From: Pollutimonas sp. M17
Lineage (GTDB): Bacteria; Pseudomonadota; Gammaproteobacteria; Burkholderiales; Burkholderiaceae_B
Direction: 5' to 3'
Length of the DNA stretch: 64,000 nt
Assembly (NCBI RefSeq): GCF_025836975.1
Contig: NZ_CP107548.1
Coordinates: forward strand, 3,534,001-3,598,000
In this document: positions 53,283-61,513 of the stretch, piece by piece
How positions within the stretch are numbered: position 1 is the first letter of the stretch
How the letters are laid out: every line of letters begins with the position of its first letter
Program-made: the position numbers and the translations under genes
The notes under the pieces: model-generated
Databases searched by the model: none
The model's input: the letters and a program-made list of their open reading frames with translations, nothing else
What the model was told of the DNA's origin: nothing

Positions 53283-54263
53283 TCAGGCGGCATCCTGGTC
53301 GGGTTCGGGCTGAAAGGGATCGGCATCCTTGGGCAGCCCGCTGGGGTCGCCCGCCACGAAACGGGGTACGTTGGCGCTGGCGTAATCCCACATGGCCTGG
53401 ACCAGCCGGGAGCCCTCGTCGGGCAGGGCCCGGTCGCGATGCCTGATCACACCCATTAGATAGGGAACATGCCGGTCGATGCCGCGGAACACCACGCCTT
53501 CGGGCGACATGGTGGTGGCGGTCAGCGGATCGACCAGCGCCAGGCCCACGCCGGCGCGCACCATCATCAGGGCGCTTAGCGACGAACTGGTTTCGATCTG
53601 GCGCCGGGGCTTGGCGGTGGGATTGTTGTGCAGCAGCGCCGTTGAAAGACGGTGCCGCAAGCCCGTGCGGTTCGACATGGTGATGACCGTGTTGTCGCCC
53701 AGTTCGCCCAGGCGGACCACGGGGTTGGCCGCCAGCGGGTGATCGCCGGGCAAGGCCAATACGCAAGGCGCCTGCCCGGACCACAGCAATTCGCAGCGCC
53801 CCAGGTCGATGGGCAGGCTGACCACGCCGATATCGGCCTGTCCGTCGGCCACGGCCTGGACGACGTCGGCGGACTGGAAGGTTTCGATATACAGCTTGTA
53901 CTCAAACACGGGCCGGCTGCGCTCGAGCAATCCTATGGTGGCGGGCAACAGGCTCGAGCCCAACGAATACGTTGCGGCGACCCGCAACGGGCGGCTTTGG
54001 CCGCGCGCTATTTCGCGTGAGCGGCTGTCCAGTTGCTGCAGGCCGGCCAGAACGTTGCGGACCTCTTCGTAGAACTCGCGCCCTTGCTCGGTCAACGTGA
54101 CCTGGGGCCGCGTGCGCGTGAACAGCATGAAACCGAGTTCCTGCTCCAGGTCCTGGATTTGCCGGCTTACCATGGGCTGGGACCGGTCCAGCAAGCGCCC
54201 GGCGGCCGTCACGCTTCCTGCGGAATACACAGCGGCAAAGGCTTCGAGTTGACGGATTTCCAT
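53283..54263 (-). CDS. LysR-family transcriptional regulator 1
   Basis: A 326-residue regulator. N-terminal HTH: MEIRQLEAFAAVYSAGSVTA, RLLDRSQPMVSRQIQDLEQE, FTRTRPQVTLTEQGREF; the effector-binding domain starts near residue 92 (PLRVAATYSLGSSLLPATIG). Start 54263 gives the standard LysR N-terminus; an extension to 54302 has no homology. Unusually for LysR genes it lies on the same strand as, and 51 bases upstream of, the FAD oxidoreductase, so it may be the first gene of that operon. Confidence 0.9.
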   Translation of the reverse strand: MEIRQLEAFAAVYSAGSVTAAGRLLDRSQPMVSRQIQDLEQELGFMLFTRTRPQVTLTEQGREFYEEVRNVLAGLQQLDSRSREIARGQSRPLRVAATYSLGSSLLPATIGLLERSRPVFEYKLYIETFQSADVVQAVADGQADIGVVSLPIDLGRCELLWSGQAPCVLALPGDHPLAANPVVRLGELGDNTVITMSNRTGLRHRLSTALLHNNPTAKPRRQIETSSSLSALMMVRAGVGLALVDPLTATTMSPEGVVFRGIDRHVPYLMGVIRHRDRALPDEGSRLVQAMWDYASANVPRFVAGDPSGLPKDADPFQPEPDQDAA

Positions 54264-54374
54264 TATTGGACGCCTGAAGAAACAAGGACGGCCCGATTGC
54301 ACCGGACACTATGCAAATTATACATTTACCAAATGTAACCATTCAAGAACCGAATGGCAATATCGGCATGCTGT

Positions 54375-55196
54375 TTACTTCTTTACACCAAAGCAATGCT
54401 CCAGTCCCGGGAAACCTCCCTCCCTGACCTCGGCGGCATATTTTTCCGCGGCCGAACGCACCACCGCGCCGACGTCGGCGAATTGTTTGGCGAATTTGGG
54501 AATCCGGTCGCCGCTCAGGCCCAGGATGTCTTCTGTCACCAGGATTTGTCCGTCGCAAGCCGGAGAGGCCCCGATTCCGATGGTGGGCACCGCCAGCGCT
54601 TCGGTGATGCGCCGGCCCAGTCCCTCGGCCACGCCCTCCAGCACGACGGCGAAGGCGCCCGCCTGCTCATGCTCCACCGCATCGCGCAGGATGCGCTCGG
54701 CCGATTCGTCCGTCATGCCCTGTGCCTTGAAGCCGCCCATGGTATTGACGTACTGCGGCATCAGCCCCACATGCGCCAGTACGGGAATGCCGCGCTCGAC
54801 CAGAAAGCGGGTGGTCTCCGCCATGGCGGCGCCCCCTTCCATCTTGATGCCGTCGGCGCCGCTGGCGGCCAGCATCCGTGCCGCATTGGCGAAGGCCTGT
54901 TGCGGTGATTCCTGATAGCTGCCGAAAGGCATGTCGACGATAATGCAGGCATGGCTGGTCGAGCGCACCACCGCCGCCGCGTGGGCGGCCAGCTGATCCA
55001 CCGTGATCGACAGGGTATCGGGCAGGCCGTAGCCCACCATGGCTGTCGAGTCCCCAATCAGGATCATGTCCAGGGCTTCGTCCAGCAGCCGGGCGAACGG
55101 CGCCGTATAAGCCGTCAGGGCAGCTATTTTCTGGCGGCCCTTGCATGCCATCAACTGGGGCACGCTGACCCTCTTGGCCTGGCTGTGAACACTCAT
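54375..55196 (-). CDS. panB: 3-methyl-2-oxobutanoate hydroxymethyltransferase
   Basis: A 273-residue enzyme of pantothenate (CoA) synthesis, adding a hydroxymethyl group from methylenetetrahydrofolate to ketoisovalerate. Family blocks: [30 protein letters not shown] (metal Asp), [56 protein letters not shown] and [16 protein letters not shown]. Length is typical. No panC or panD beside it; in many betaproteobacteria panB is separate. Preceded by an AGGAGAAAG site on the minus strand. Confidence 0.95.
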   Translation of the reverse strand: MSVHSQAKRVSVPQLMACKGRQKIAALTAYTAPFARLLDEALDMILIGDSTAMVGYGLPDTLSITVDQLAAHAAAVVRSTSHACIIVDMPFGSYQESPQQAFANAARMLAASGADGIKMEGGAAMAETTRFLVERGIPVLAHVGLMPQYVNTMGGFKAQGMTDESAERILRDAVEHEQAGAFAVVLEGVAEGLGRRITEALAVPTIGIGASPACDGQILVTEDILGLSGDRIPKFAKQFADVGAVVRSAAEKYAAEVREGGFPGLEHCFGVKK

Positions 55197-55270
55197 TTTC
55201 TTTCTCCTGATCTTTCCTGAATAGCACCTGGCGTGAAACCAAATGAAGCTTTACCGCAACGCAACAACCG

Positions 55271-55292
55271 TATAATCGGCTAGATTAGCCGA
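55271..55292 (+). promoter_or_regulatory. Promoter -10 with overlapping palindromic operator before the aldo/keto reductase
   Basis: A perfect TATAAT (55271-55276) is followed by and overlaps the inverted repeat TCGGCTA-GAT-TAGCCGA (55276-55292), which would cover the transcription start. No strong -35 element is seen, so an activator or repressor may act here. The region is shared with the divergent panB promoter. Confidence 0.5.
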
Positions 55293-55334
55293 AAGAACAA
55301 ATCAACGAACGCGATGTCTACGGAGGGGCACCCG

Positions 55335-56174
55335 ATGTCTACAATTCAGAACACCGTTACGTTTCACGATGGCCGCAGCGCTCCCCAACTGGGGCTGGGC
55401 GTCTGGCAGGTCGAAAACGATGTGGCCGCAAGCGCTGTAAAAACGGCGCTCGATATCGGCTACCGGTCCATCGACACGGCGGCCATCTATGGAAACGAAG
55501 AAGGCGTGGGCCGCGGCATCGCTCAGTCCGATGTCAAGCGCGAAGACCTGTTCGTCACCACCAAGCTCTGGAACGACCGGCACGGGCATGATCTCTCCAA
55601 ATCGGCGTTCGAAGAAAGCCTGGAAAAGCTTGGCCTGGATTATGTCGACCTCTACCTGATCCACTGGCCCGTTCCCAAGAACGGACTTTACGTCGACGCG
55701 TGGGAAACCATGATCCAGCTGCGCGACGAGGGCAGGGCGAAGTCCATAGGCGTATCGAACTTCAACATCAATCATTTGCAGAAGCTGCTGGACAAGACAG
55801 GCGTGCTGCCGGTGGTGAACCAGATCGAATTGCATCCCAACTTCCAGCAGGCCGAGCTGCGCCAGTTCCACGCCGAGCACGACATCGTCACCGAGGCCTG
55901 GAGCCCGCTCGGCCGCGGCAAGCTATGGGAAGATCCCACCCTGGCCGCCATCGCCAAAAAACACGGCCGGTCCGTCGCGCAGATCATGATCCGCTGGCAT
56001 ACACAGCTGGGCAATATGGTCATTCCCAAGTCCGTCACACCCAGCCGCATCCGGGAAAACTTCCATGTGTTCGATTTCACGCTCGATGCCGACGACATGG
56101 CCGCCATTGCCGCGCTCGACCGGCCCGGTGGCCGCGACGGCCCCGATCCCGAACTCTTCCGGCTGCCCAAGTAA
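55335..56174 (+). CDS. Aldo/keto reductase
   Basis: A 279-residue NADPH-dependent (beta/alpha)8 reductase of the 2,5-diketo-D-gluconate reductase / YafB type. The catalytic tetrad is visible: Asp in YRSIDTAAIYGNE with Tyr, Lys in LFVTTKLWN and His in YLIHWPVP. SIGVSNFN, LPVVNQIELHPNFQQ, the AWSPLGRGKL block and the cofactor loop IPKSVTPSRIRENFHVFDF complete the family. Start 55335 is preferred because GGAGGGG precedes it; ATG 55314 is in frame but overlaps no ribosome site. Reduces aldehydes or ketones; substrate unknown. Confidence 0.93.
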   Translation: MSTIQNTVTFHDGRSAPQLGLGVWQVENDVAASAVKTALDIGYRSIDTAAIYGNEEGVGRGIAQSDVKREDLFVTTKLWNDRHGHDLSKSAFEESLEKLGLDYVDLYLIHWPVPKNGLYVDAWETMIQLRDEGRAKSIGVSNFNINHLQKLLDKTGVLPVVNQIELHPNFQQAELRQFHAEHDIVTEAWSPLGRGKLWEDPTLAAIAKKHGRSVAQIMIRWHTQLGNMVIPKSVTPSRIRENFHVFDFTLDADDMAAIAALDRPGGRDGPDPELFRLPK

Positions 56175-56185
56175 GGCAAGGGGGC

Positions 56186-57589
56186 TTAGCCGGCGCGGCG
56201 CGCTCCCCGCGTCATCAGCGCCGCCAGCCCCGGCGCGCAAGCAAAGACCGCAAACAGGGCCAGCGCGGCCTGCCGCGCCCCCTGCACGCCCCCCGGCTCG
56301 GTGAATCCGGCCGCATTCGTCACCATCCCGGCCAGCGCCGCACCCATGGCCATGGCATAAAGCTGCAAGGTGGTGATCGCCGCCGAGGCGATATTCTCCT
56401 GCCCCTCGGGCGCCGACTTGAACACGCGGGTCAGCATGTTCGGCCAGCACAATCCCACGCCCACGCCCACACCCAGCAACGGAGCCATCAGCCCGTTCGC
56501 GCCGCCTTGCTGCGACAAGCCGGCCATGGGCATCATCCAGGCCAGCACGGCCAGGGATGCGGCCGACACAACAGGACCGATAACGATAAGGCGATTGGCT
56601 GTACCGGTGGATCGGCCGGAACTGACGAACGACCCCAGCGTCCAGCCCGCCGACATCAGCGCCGTCCAGTATCCCGCCGCCAGCGGGCTTTTGCCGTGTA
56701 TCACCTGGAGGAAATAAGGGATGTAGATTTCCGTCGTCACCCCGATGCTCAAGAGGCAGATGCAGGCATACAGGCTGCCCAGCGCCGTATGGGCCGAATA
56801 GGAACCCGTCGGAAACAGGCGTACACGGGCACGGCCATCGATTCTTGCGATCAAGACGGCTATAAGCAATCCCAGCGCGATGCCCACCGCCTTCCATGCC
56901 GGCTGGGCGCTCAGGCTGGCAACCGACACCACGAGAACCGAAAGCGCCAGCAGGAAAATGCTGCCCAGCGGCGCCTGGCTCCGCTTGCTCCCACGCTGCC
57001 TGCCCTGCGCCAGTTGAGTCCGCACCAGCACGGCCAGAAGCGCCGCGATCGGCACCACCGCCCAGAAAGCCAGGCGCCAGTGCCCCGTCTGGGCAAAGAT
57101 GCCGCCTATCGCCGGCCCGGCAAGCGTGGCGACGCCCCACATGCTGGAAACCAGCACCATGGCCCTGGACCACAGGCGCTCGTCGAAAACCATGCGGACG
57201 GCGGAATAGCTCAGTCCCAGCAGCAAGCCGCCGCCCAGGCCCTGCACCGTACGCGCCGCCAGCAGCCAGGGCATGGCGGGCGCCAGCGCGCAGCCTATCG
57301 TGCCAGCCGCGAATAGGGCGATGGCCAACAGGAAAGCGCGCCGCAGCCCGAACTGATCCAGGAATTTGGGCGAAAGCGCGGAGCCCAGGATGGACGCGAC
57401 GACGAAGAGCGTCGTATTCCAGGCGTAGTACTCAAGGCCTCCGATATCGTCCACGATGGAAGGCAGGATGGTGGTGACGATGTACACATTGACGGCATGG
57501 ACCGCGACGCCGCCCGCCAGCGCCAGCGACCGCAAGCCGTTGCGGCCCCATAAAAGCTCGGACCATGACCCTGTATGTTTTGTATGCAT
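56186..57589 (-). CDS. MFS transporter
   Basis: A 467-residue major facilitator with at least twelve hydrophobic helices (SLALAGGVAVHAVNVYIVTT, LFVVASILGSALSP, ALFAAGTIGCALAPAMPWLL). The loop 2-3 signature appears as LSPKFLDQFGLRRAFLLAIA and motif C-like glycine-rich helix as MWGVATLAGPAIGGIFAQTG, suggesting a drug/H+ antiporter of the DHA group. Start 57589 is chosen; an in-frame TTG at 57613 directly abuts the slyX stop (TGATTG), so coupling with slyX is possible. Substrate unknown. Confidence 0.88.
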   Translation of the reverse strand: MHTKHTGSWSELLWGRNGLRSLALAGGVAVHAVNVYIVTTILPSIVDDIGGLEYYAWNTTLFVVASILGSALSPKFLDQFGLRRAFLLAIALFAAGTIGCALAPAMPWLLAARTVQGLGGGLLLGLSYSAVRMVFDERLWSRAMVLVSSMWGVATLAGPAIGGIFAQTGHWRLAFWAVVPIAALLAVLVRTQLAQGRQRGSKRSQAPLGSIFLLALSVLVVSVASLSAQPAWKAVGIALGLLIAVLIARIDGRARVRLFPTGSYSAHTALGSLYACICLLSIGVTTEIYIPYFLQVIHGKSPLAAGYWTALMSAGWTLGSFVSSGRSTGTANRLIVIGPVVSAASLAVLAWMMPMAGLSQQGGANGLMAPLLGVGVGVGLCWPNMLTRVFKSAPEGQENIASAAITTLQLYAMAMGAALAGMVTNAAGFTEPGGVQGARQAALALFAVFACAPGLAALMTRGARRAG

Positions 57590-57613
57590 ATGACGCCGAT
57601 CTGAATCCGCCAA

Positions 57614-57829
57614 TCAGTAATGCGGCGGCTTTTCAACCGCATAGGGATCGGCCCCGCCCTCGTTGGCGGCTTCGCCCAGCCTCTTGACCAATGCCGTGCA
57701 CAGCGCGCGCAGTTCGTCGATTTGCTTTTGCTGTTCGTACACCCGTTGGTTGAGCTCCAGCACCAGGTCTTCCTGCGCCGTCAGCTTCAGTTCGATATCG
57801 ATTAAACGCTCTTCCATGCCCACAGCCAT
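57614..57829 (-). CDS. slyX: SlyX family protein
   Basis: A 71-residue coiled-coil protein: ERLIDIELKLTAQEDLVLEL, NQRVYEQQKQIDELRALCTA and the C-terminal SlyX ending EKPPHY. Function is unknown in the family despite its name. The ATG at 57829 is taken; a second ATG at 57817 is possible. Immediately upstream of the MFS transporter gene on the same strand. Confidence 0.87.
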   Translation of the reverse strand: MAVGMEERLIDIELKLTAQEDLVLELNQRVYEQQKQIDELRALCTALVKRLGEAANEGGADPYAVEKPPHY

Positions 57830-58054
57830 GTTCCCGCTGAAAAGAGCTATTCTAATCGGCCGCCGGGCAGGAAAGCGCCGGTTCCCAATCAGGGAACAAT
57901 CGCTTACGATCAGTCCTGCGCCGCCCGGGCGGGCAGGGCAAATCGCCGGCGCAAAGTATTGCCCCCACAGCAAACCCGGCCTATCCATGATTTCGCCGGT
58001 GGCGGCGCTATAGTCATTCCATCCGCGCCGTAGCGCGCCCTGCATGGAATCATC

Positions 58055-58654
58055 ATGAACCATCCCGGCTTTTTCGATACCGCTCCCACCATCACGCTGC
58101 AAGACCCCCTGTCCCGGCTTCTGGGTGCCGCCAGCGAGGGCATCATCGACTATTCGTATACCGACATCGTGAAGCTGGCGGGACACTCCTGCCCCACGGT
58201 GGCGGGCGCCTACCTGATGACCCGCCGCGCCCTGAAGCAGTTATATGGCGACGAGCTGCCCCAGCGCGGAAGCATCAAGGTCCAGTTCCGCGACGACCAA
58301 TTGAACGGCGTCACCGGCGTCATCGCCAATATTGTCAGCTTCATTACCGGCGCCACGGCCGACAACGGTTTCAAAGGCCTGGGCGGCCAGTACGACCGCC
58401 GCAAGCTGCTGTCCTTCAATGCGCCCATCGACGGTGAAATCCAGTTTCAGCGGATCGATACAGGTCGCAGCGTTGCCGTCAATTTCCACGCTCAGGTGGT
58501 GCCCGGCTCGCCGGAGGCGATGCCCACCCTCAAGAAAATTCTCGAGGGCCAGGCCAGCGATGAGCAACAGCGCATTTTCGCCCAGGATTGGCAGGACAGG
58601 GTCCGCCGCATCCTGGAGAACGCCGACCATCCTGAACTGGTCACGTGCTCCTGA
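58055..58654 (+). CDS. FmdE-like protein (formylmethanofuran dehydrogenase subunit E domain)
   Basis: A 199-residue protein with the FmdE-type Cys/His segment VKLAGHSCPTVAGAYLMTRR (about residues 40-59), followed by IKVQFRDDQLNGVTGVIANI and a C-terminal TLKKILEGQASDEQQRIFAQ. FmdE domains were named from methanogen operons but also occur in bacteria without methanogenesis, where they are uncharacterised and probably bind metal. Start 58055. Not linked to neighbours; followed by a Fur-box-controlled gene. Confidence 0.78.
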   Translation: MNHPGFFDTAPTITLQDPLSRLLGAASEGIIDYSYTDIVKLAGHSCPTVAGAYLMTRRALKQLYGDELPQRGSIKVQFRDDQLNGVTGVIANIVSFITGATADNGFKGLGGQYDRRKLLSFNAPIDGEIQFQRIDTGRSVAVNFHAQVVPGSPEAMPTLKKILEGQASDEQQRIFAQDWQDRVRRILENADHPELVTCS

Positions 58655-58743
58655 GGGGCTTGATATTCGATGGCAGGCTTTTGAACCGCCCGGATAGCCT
58701 GAGTACATCGTAGCGATATAAACATCCAACTTCTTCTTTTAAA

Positions 58744-58758
58744 TGATATTCATTATCA
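58744..58758 (+). promoter_or_regulatory. Fur box
   Basis: TGATATTCATTATCA differs from the symmetrical 7-1-7 Fur consensus (TGATAATnATTATCA) at a single base in the left arm and matches 15 of 19 bases of the classical 19-mer. It lies 32-47 bases before the ATG at 58791, where Fur-Fe would block transcription. Iron-repressed expression of the DUF2061 gene is predicted. Confidence 0.82.
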
Positions 58759-58790
58759 TTTATTCACATAGCATTAGTCAGGAGAAGTTC

Positions 58791-59012
58791 ATGTTGCTGC
58801 TCGCCCGAAAAACCAGCCAGGTCGCCTTGCACATGTCGGTGGCGTTTGTCGTTACCTATGTATGCACGGGTTCGCTTGCCACGGGAGGGCTGGCCGCCAT
58901 ATTGGAGCCGATCTGCAATGTCGTGCTTTTGCCTTTGCACGACAGGCTATGGAGCAAGGTACAGGCCAAAGGTGGGGCAAGCATCCCCTTCGCGGCCCAG
59001 CGGGCGGCTTGA
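58791..59012 (+). CDS. DUF2061 small membrane protein under Fur control
   Basis: A 73-residue protein with a DUF2061 domain: SQVALHMSVAFVVTYVCTGS (first helix), LAAILEPICNVVLLPLHDRL (second helix, with the family's ExxxN...HDRLW motif). Two membrane helices in the inner membrane are expected. GGAGAAG precedes ATG 58791; the longer frame from 58743 starts inside the Fur box. Function of DUF2061 proteins is unknown; the Fur box links this one to iron limitation. Confidence 0.85.
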   Translation: MLLLARKTSQVALHMSVAFVVTYVCTGSLATGGLAAILEPICNVVLLPLHDRLWSKVQAKGGASIPFAAQRAA

Positions 59013-59100
59013 GCGCCGGCGCTTTCGAAGTCGGTATCCAGGGCCGACAGGTCGATGCCATGCCCGTCTTGCGAACGCAGCGCCGATACGACCGATTCAG

Positions 59101-59985
59101 TCAGGCGTCCAGCCTTGCCATCAGGAACTCGAGGAACACACGGGTTTTCGCCGGCATCAGCCGCGAGGGGAACAATGCCATCAAGGGAAAGGGGTCGAAC
59201 TCCCAATCGGGCAGCACGCGCTGCAGTGCCTCTTCTGCGGCGCCCTGAAGGGCGGTACTGGAAGCCAAGGGCACAATCCCCATGCCCAGTCCCGCCATAT
59301 GCATCAGCACGGCCACGTTATTCATGGCCATGCGCCCCCTGACAGCGATTTTCTCCACCCTGGACCCCGACCGCAGTTCCCATACTGAATCCTCCCTGGC
59401 CGTGGAGGCGCGCAGGCATTCATGCTTTGCCAGGTCGGAAGGCAAGGCGGGCATGCCCTTGCGCGCCAGATAGGCGGGCGCCGCATACAGGCCCAGCTTC
59501 ACGCTGCCCATCTGGCGTGAAATCACGCCGGAATCAGGCTGGCGCCCGATGCGGATGACGATATCGTAGGGTTCCGCCAAAAGGTCGATATGCTTGATGC
59601 CCAAGTCGTATTCGCACTCGATTTCGGGATAGCGCTCGGCAAAATCACGCATGATCAAGGGCATGGACAGCAGGGCGAAGCTGACGGGCATGGACACCCG
59701 CAAGCGGCCTTTGGGCCGTTGCGCCATTTCGTCCAGTTCTTCGTGGGCAATGCGCGCCTCGGCAATAACGTGCTGACAGCGCTCGAAATACACAGCGCCC
59801 GCTTCCGTCAGATCGACCTTGCGCGTGCTGCGGTTGAGCAGCCGCACACCTATGTAGCGCTCCAGCGCGCTGATGCGCCGGGACAGCGTGGACGCGGGCA
59901 TATTCAGGGATTCCGCCGCGCGCGTGAAGTTTCTGCTCTTGGCCACCTCAACGAACAAGGCGATGTCGTCCAGCGATGCATTCAT
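59101..59985 (-). CDS. LysR-family transcriptional regulator 2
   Basis: A 294-residue regulator of the AaeR/DmlR-like LysR subgroup. HTH: LDDIALFVEVAKSRNFTRAA, LNMPASTLSRRISALERYIG, RLLNRSTRKVDLTEAG; effector domain from about residue 92 (GRLRVSMPVSFALLSMPLIM). Ends with LVRLFLEF-type tail seen as TRVFLEFLMARLDA. Divergent from the DUF4148 gene with a 214-base gap carrying distant inverted repeats, making that gene a candidate target. Confidence 0.92.
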   Translation of the reverse strand: MNASLDDIALFVEVAKSRNFTRAAESLNMPASTLSRRISALERYIGVRLLNRSTRKVDLTEAGAVYFERCQHVIAEARIAHEELDEMAQRPKGRLRVSMPVSFALLSMPLIMRDFAERYPEIECEYDLGIKHIDLLAEPYDIVIRIGRQPDSGVISRQMGSVKLGLYAAPAYLARKGMPALPSDLAKHECLRASTAREDSVWELRSGSRVEKIAVRGRMAMNNVAVLMHMAGLGMGIVPLASSTALQGAAEEALQRVLPDWEFDPFPLMALFPSRLMPAKTRVFLEFLMARLDA

Positions 59986-59991
59986 AAATTA

Positions 59992-60142
59992 TTCCAAAAA
60001 CAGAAATAGGTTCCGACTATTTTCCCATGGGGCACCATTCATTATTAACGTTTTTGGAAATATGTTTACAGAAAATACGGGTTTATCCCTATACGCAATC
60101 GGCCCATACTTCATCCATCGAAACACACCTTGCATCGCAAGG
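59992..60142. promoter_or_regulatory. Divergent control region with inverted repeats between LysR 2 and the DUF4148 gene
   Basis: TTCCAAAAAC (59992-60001) and GTTTTTGGAA (60050-60059) are perfect 10-bp inverted arms 48 bases apart, plausible for LysR tetramer binding with DNA bending. Nearer the DUF4148 gene is CCTTGC-ATC-GCAAGG (60128-60142). The region is AT-rich compared with flanking genes. Confidence 0.45.
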
Positions 60143-60199
60143 AGCACGCCGGATTGGGCGTGATTCGGTTCCCTTTAATTTATGGATGGAGTTATAAGC

Positions 60200-60562
60200 A
60201 TGAAAACCTTAGCAAGCACATTGATGATTTCCCTTTCCGTTCTGGCCGGCGCCGCCCATGCCGCCGACGAGCCCGCGAAAACCCGCGCCCAGGTCGTCGC
60301 TGAACTGCAGCAAGCGCAATCCCAAGGCCTGATCAGCTACGGCGAACAGGCTTATCCGGTGACGGCTGCCTCCACCGACAGCGTCAGCCGCAGCCAGGTA
60401 CAGGCTGAGCTGGCCGCCGCCCAGGCCGCGGACGAAATCAGCAGCGGCGAACTGGACTATCCGCCCGTTGCCTCGGCAGACAGCGTCAAGACCCGCGCCC
60501 AGGTGCAGGCGGAATTGTTCAACTACGTCTCGTCTGGCCAAGCGCATCAAGTCGAAGCGTAA
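60200..60562 (+). CDS. DUF4148 exported small protein
   Basis: A 120-residue protein with a cleavable signal peptide (TLMISLSVLAGAAHAADEP) and three copies of the DUF4148 motif: KTRAQVVAELQQAQSQGLIS, SRSQVQAELAAAQAADEIS and KTRAQVQAELFNYVSSG. DUF4148 proteins are abundant and uncharacterised periplasmic proteins of Burkholderiales. Start 60200 follows GGAG; in-frame 60182 is upstream of it. Followed by a perfect palindrome likely acting as terminator. Confidence 0.88.
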   Translation: MKTLASTLMISLSVLAGAAHAADEPAKTRAQVVAELQQAQSQGLISYGEQAYPVTAASTDSVSRSQVQAELAAAQAADEISSGELDYPPVASADSVKTRAQVQAELFNYVSSGQAHQVEA

Positions 60563-60573
60563 TGCGCCTTGCC

Positions 60574-60615
60574 CGAAAGCAGGAATGGCCGCGATCGCGG
60601 CCATTCCTGCTTTCG
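60574..60615. repeat. Perfect 42-bp palindrome, probable terminator or dispersed repeat
   Basis: Two 21-base arms are exactly complementary, with no loop bases apart from the central AT of GCGATCGC. Left-arm key sequence: CGAAAGCAGGAATGGCCGCG. It starts 12 bases after the DUF4148 stop and lies 23 bases before the end of the convergent beta-helix gene, so it can terminate both. The AGCAGGAATG ends resemble palindromic repetitive elements dispersed in proteobacterial genomes. Confidence 0.8.
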
Positions 60616-60637
60616 CCGGCGAAAGACCCGCCGCTCT

Positions 60638-61513
60638 TCAGGCCTGCATGGCGGGATCGCACCAATGCCCGCTGATCAGTTGATCGGGCCGCGCCTGTGC
60701 CACGACCCTGGCCGCATCGGCCCAGGCATCCAGCCGCACGCGCAGTCCTGCATATACGCCGTGGCCCAGCCCCGCCTCGATGCGCCCCGTGGCGGCCAGC
60801 CCTTCGCCCGCCTTGATCGAGCCGTCCGCAACGATATCGCAGCCGGACAACATCCCCCATCCCGTTTCGATATGGTTGCCGGCCACGATTGATTCTCCCG
60901 CCTGTATCCCCCTGGCCACGATGATGTCGTGCTCGGCTTGCACCTTGCCGCCCGCCCTGATGCCCTGATCGCATTTGATCGAGCCGCCCGCCACCAGGCA
61001 TTGCCCGGCCCGTATGTCGCCTGTCACGGAGATGCCCTGGCCCGCCGCGATGTCCCATTTGGCGCGCACATTGCCGCCGCACTCGAAGCGGGATTGCGCT
61101 TCGATTCCCCAGCCCGCCGACACATCGCCCTCGGCGCGTATGTGCCCGCCGCTGACGATGCCGCCCTGGGCCTCGATGCCTTCGCCGGCCACGATATCGG
61201 TGCCAGCCTTTATGCCGCCCTGTGTGCGTATCCATCGGCCCGCCCGCGCCACCGTATCCACATTGATGCCCTGCCTGACCACCAGCGTGCCGGCGAAAAC
61301 AAGGGCATTCGCGTCGACGAAATCCAGCGTCAGGACCGCATCGGTCGGACCGAACTGATCCAGCAGCCAACAGGCGTCATCGACGCGGTTGTCGGCCACC
61401 AGGGCATCCAGTATTTCCTGGTAATCCCCCTGGCCATTCCGGTCGCGGAGAAACCACCGGTATCCGGAGGCGCAGGGGTTCTTGGCTTTGACGAATTTCT
61501 TGGTTAGTTGCAT
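60638..61513 (-). CDS. Beta-helix repeat protein of unknown function
   Basis: A 291-residue protein. Residues about 1-70 form a small domain (KNPCASGYRWFLRDRNGQGD, EILDALVADNRVDDACWLLD) also seen as a module in other proteins with repeats. Residues about 75-255 are some fifteen imperfect repeats with a period of about 11-12 residues around I-x-A-G (for example GGIKAGTDIVAGEGIEAQGG, VTGDIRAGQCLVAGGSIKCD), which predicts a right-handed beta-helix like polymer-forming bactofilin-type or hexapeptide proteins. No signal peptide or membrane helix. No catalytic residues recognised; scaffold or immunity-like roles are possible. Convergent with the DUF4148 gene. Confidence 0.8.
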   Translation of the reverse strand: MQLTKKFVKAKNPCASGYRWFLRDRNGQGDYQEILDALVADNRVDDACWLLDQFGPTDAVLTLDFVDANALVFAGTLVVRQGINVDTVARAGRWIRTQGGIKAGTDIVAGEGIEAQGGIVSGGHIRAEGDVSAGWGIEAQSRFECGGNVRAKWDIAAGQGISVTGDIRAGQCLVAGGSIKCDQGIRAGGKVQAEHDIIVARGIQAGESIVAGNHIETGWGMLSGCDIVADGSIKAGEGLAATGRIEAGLGHGVYAGLRVRLDAWADAARVVAQARPDQLISGHWCDPAMQA

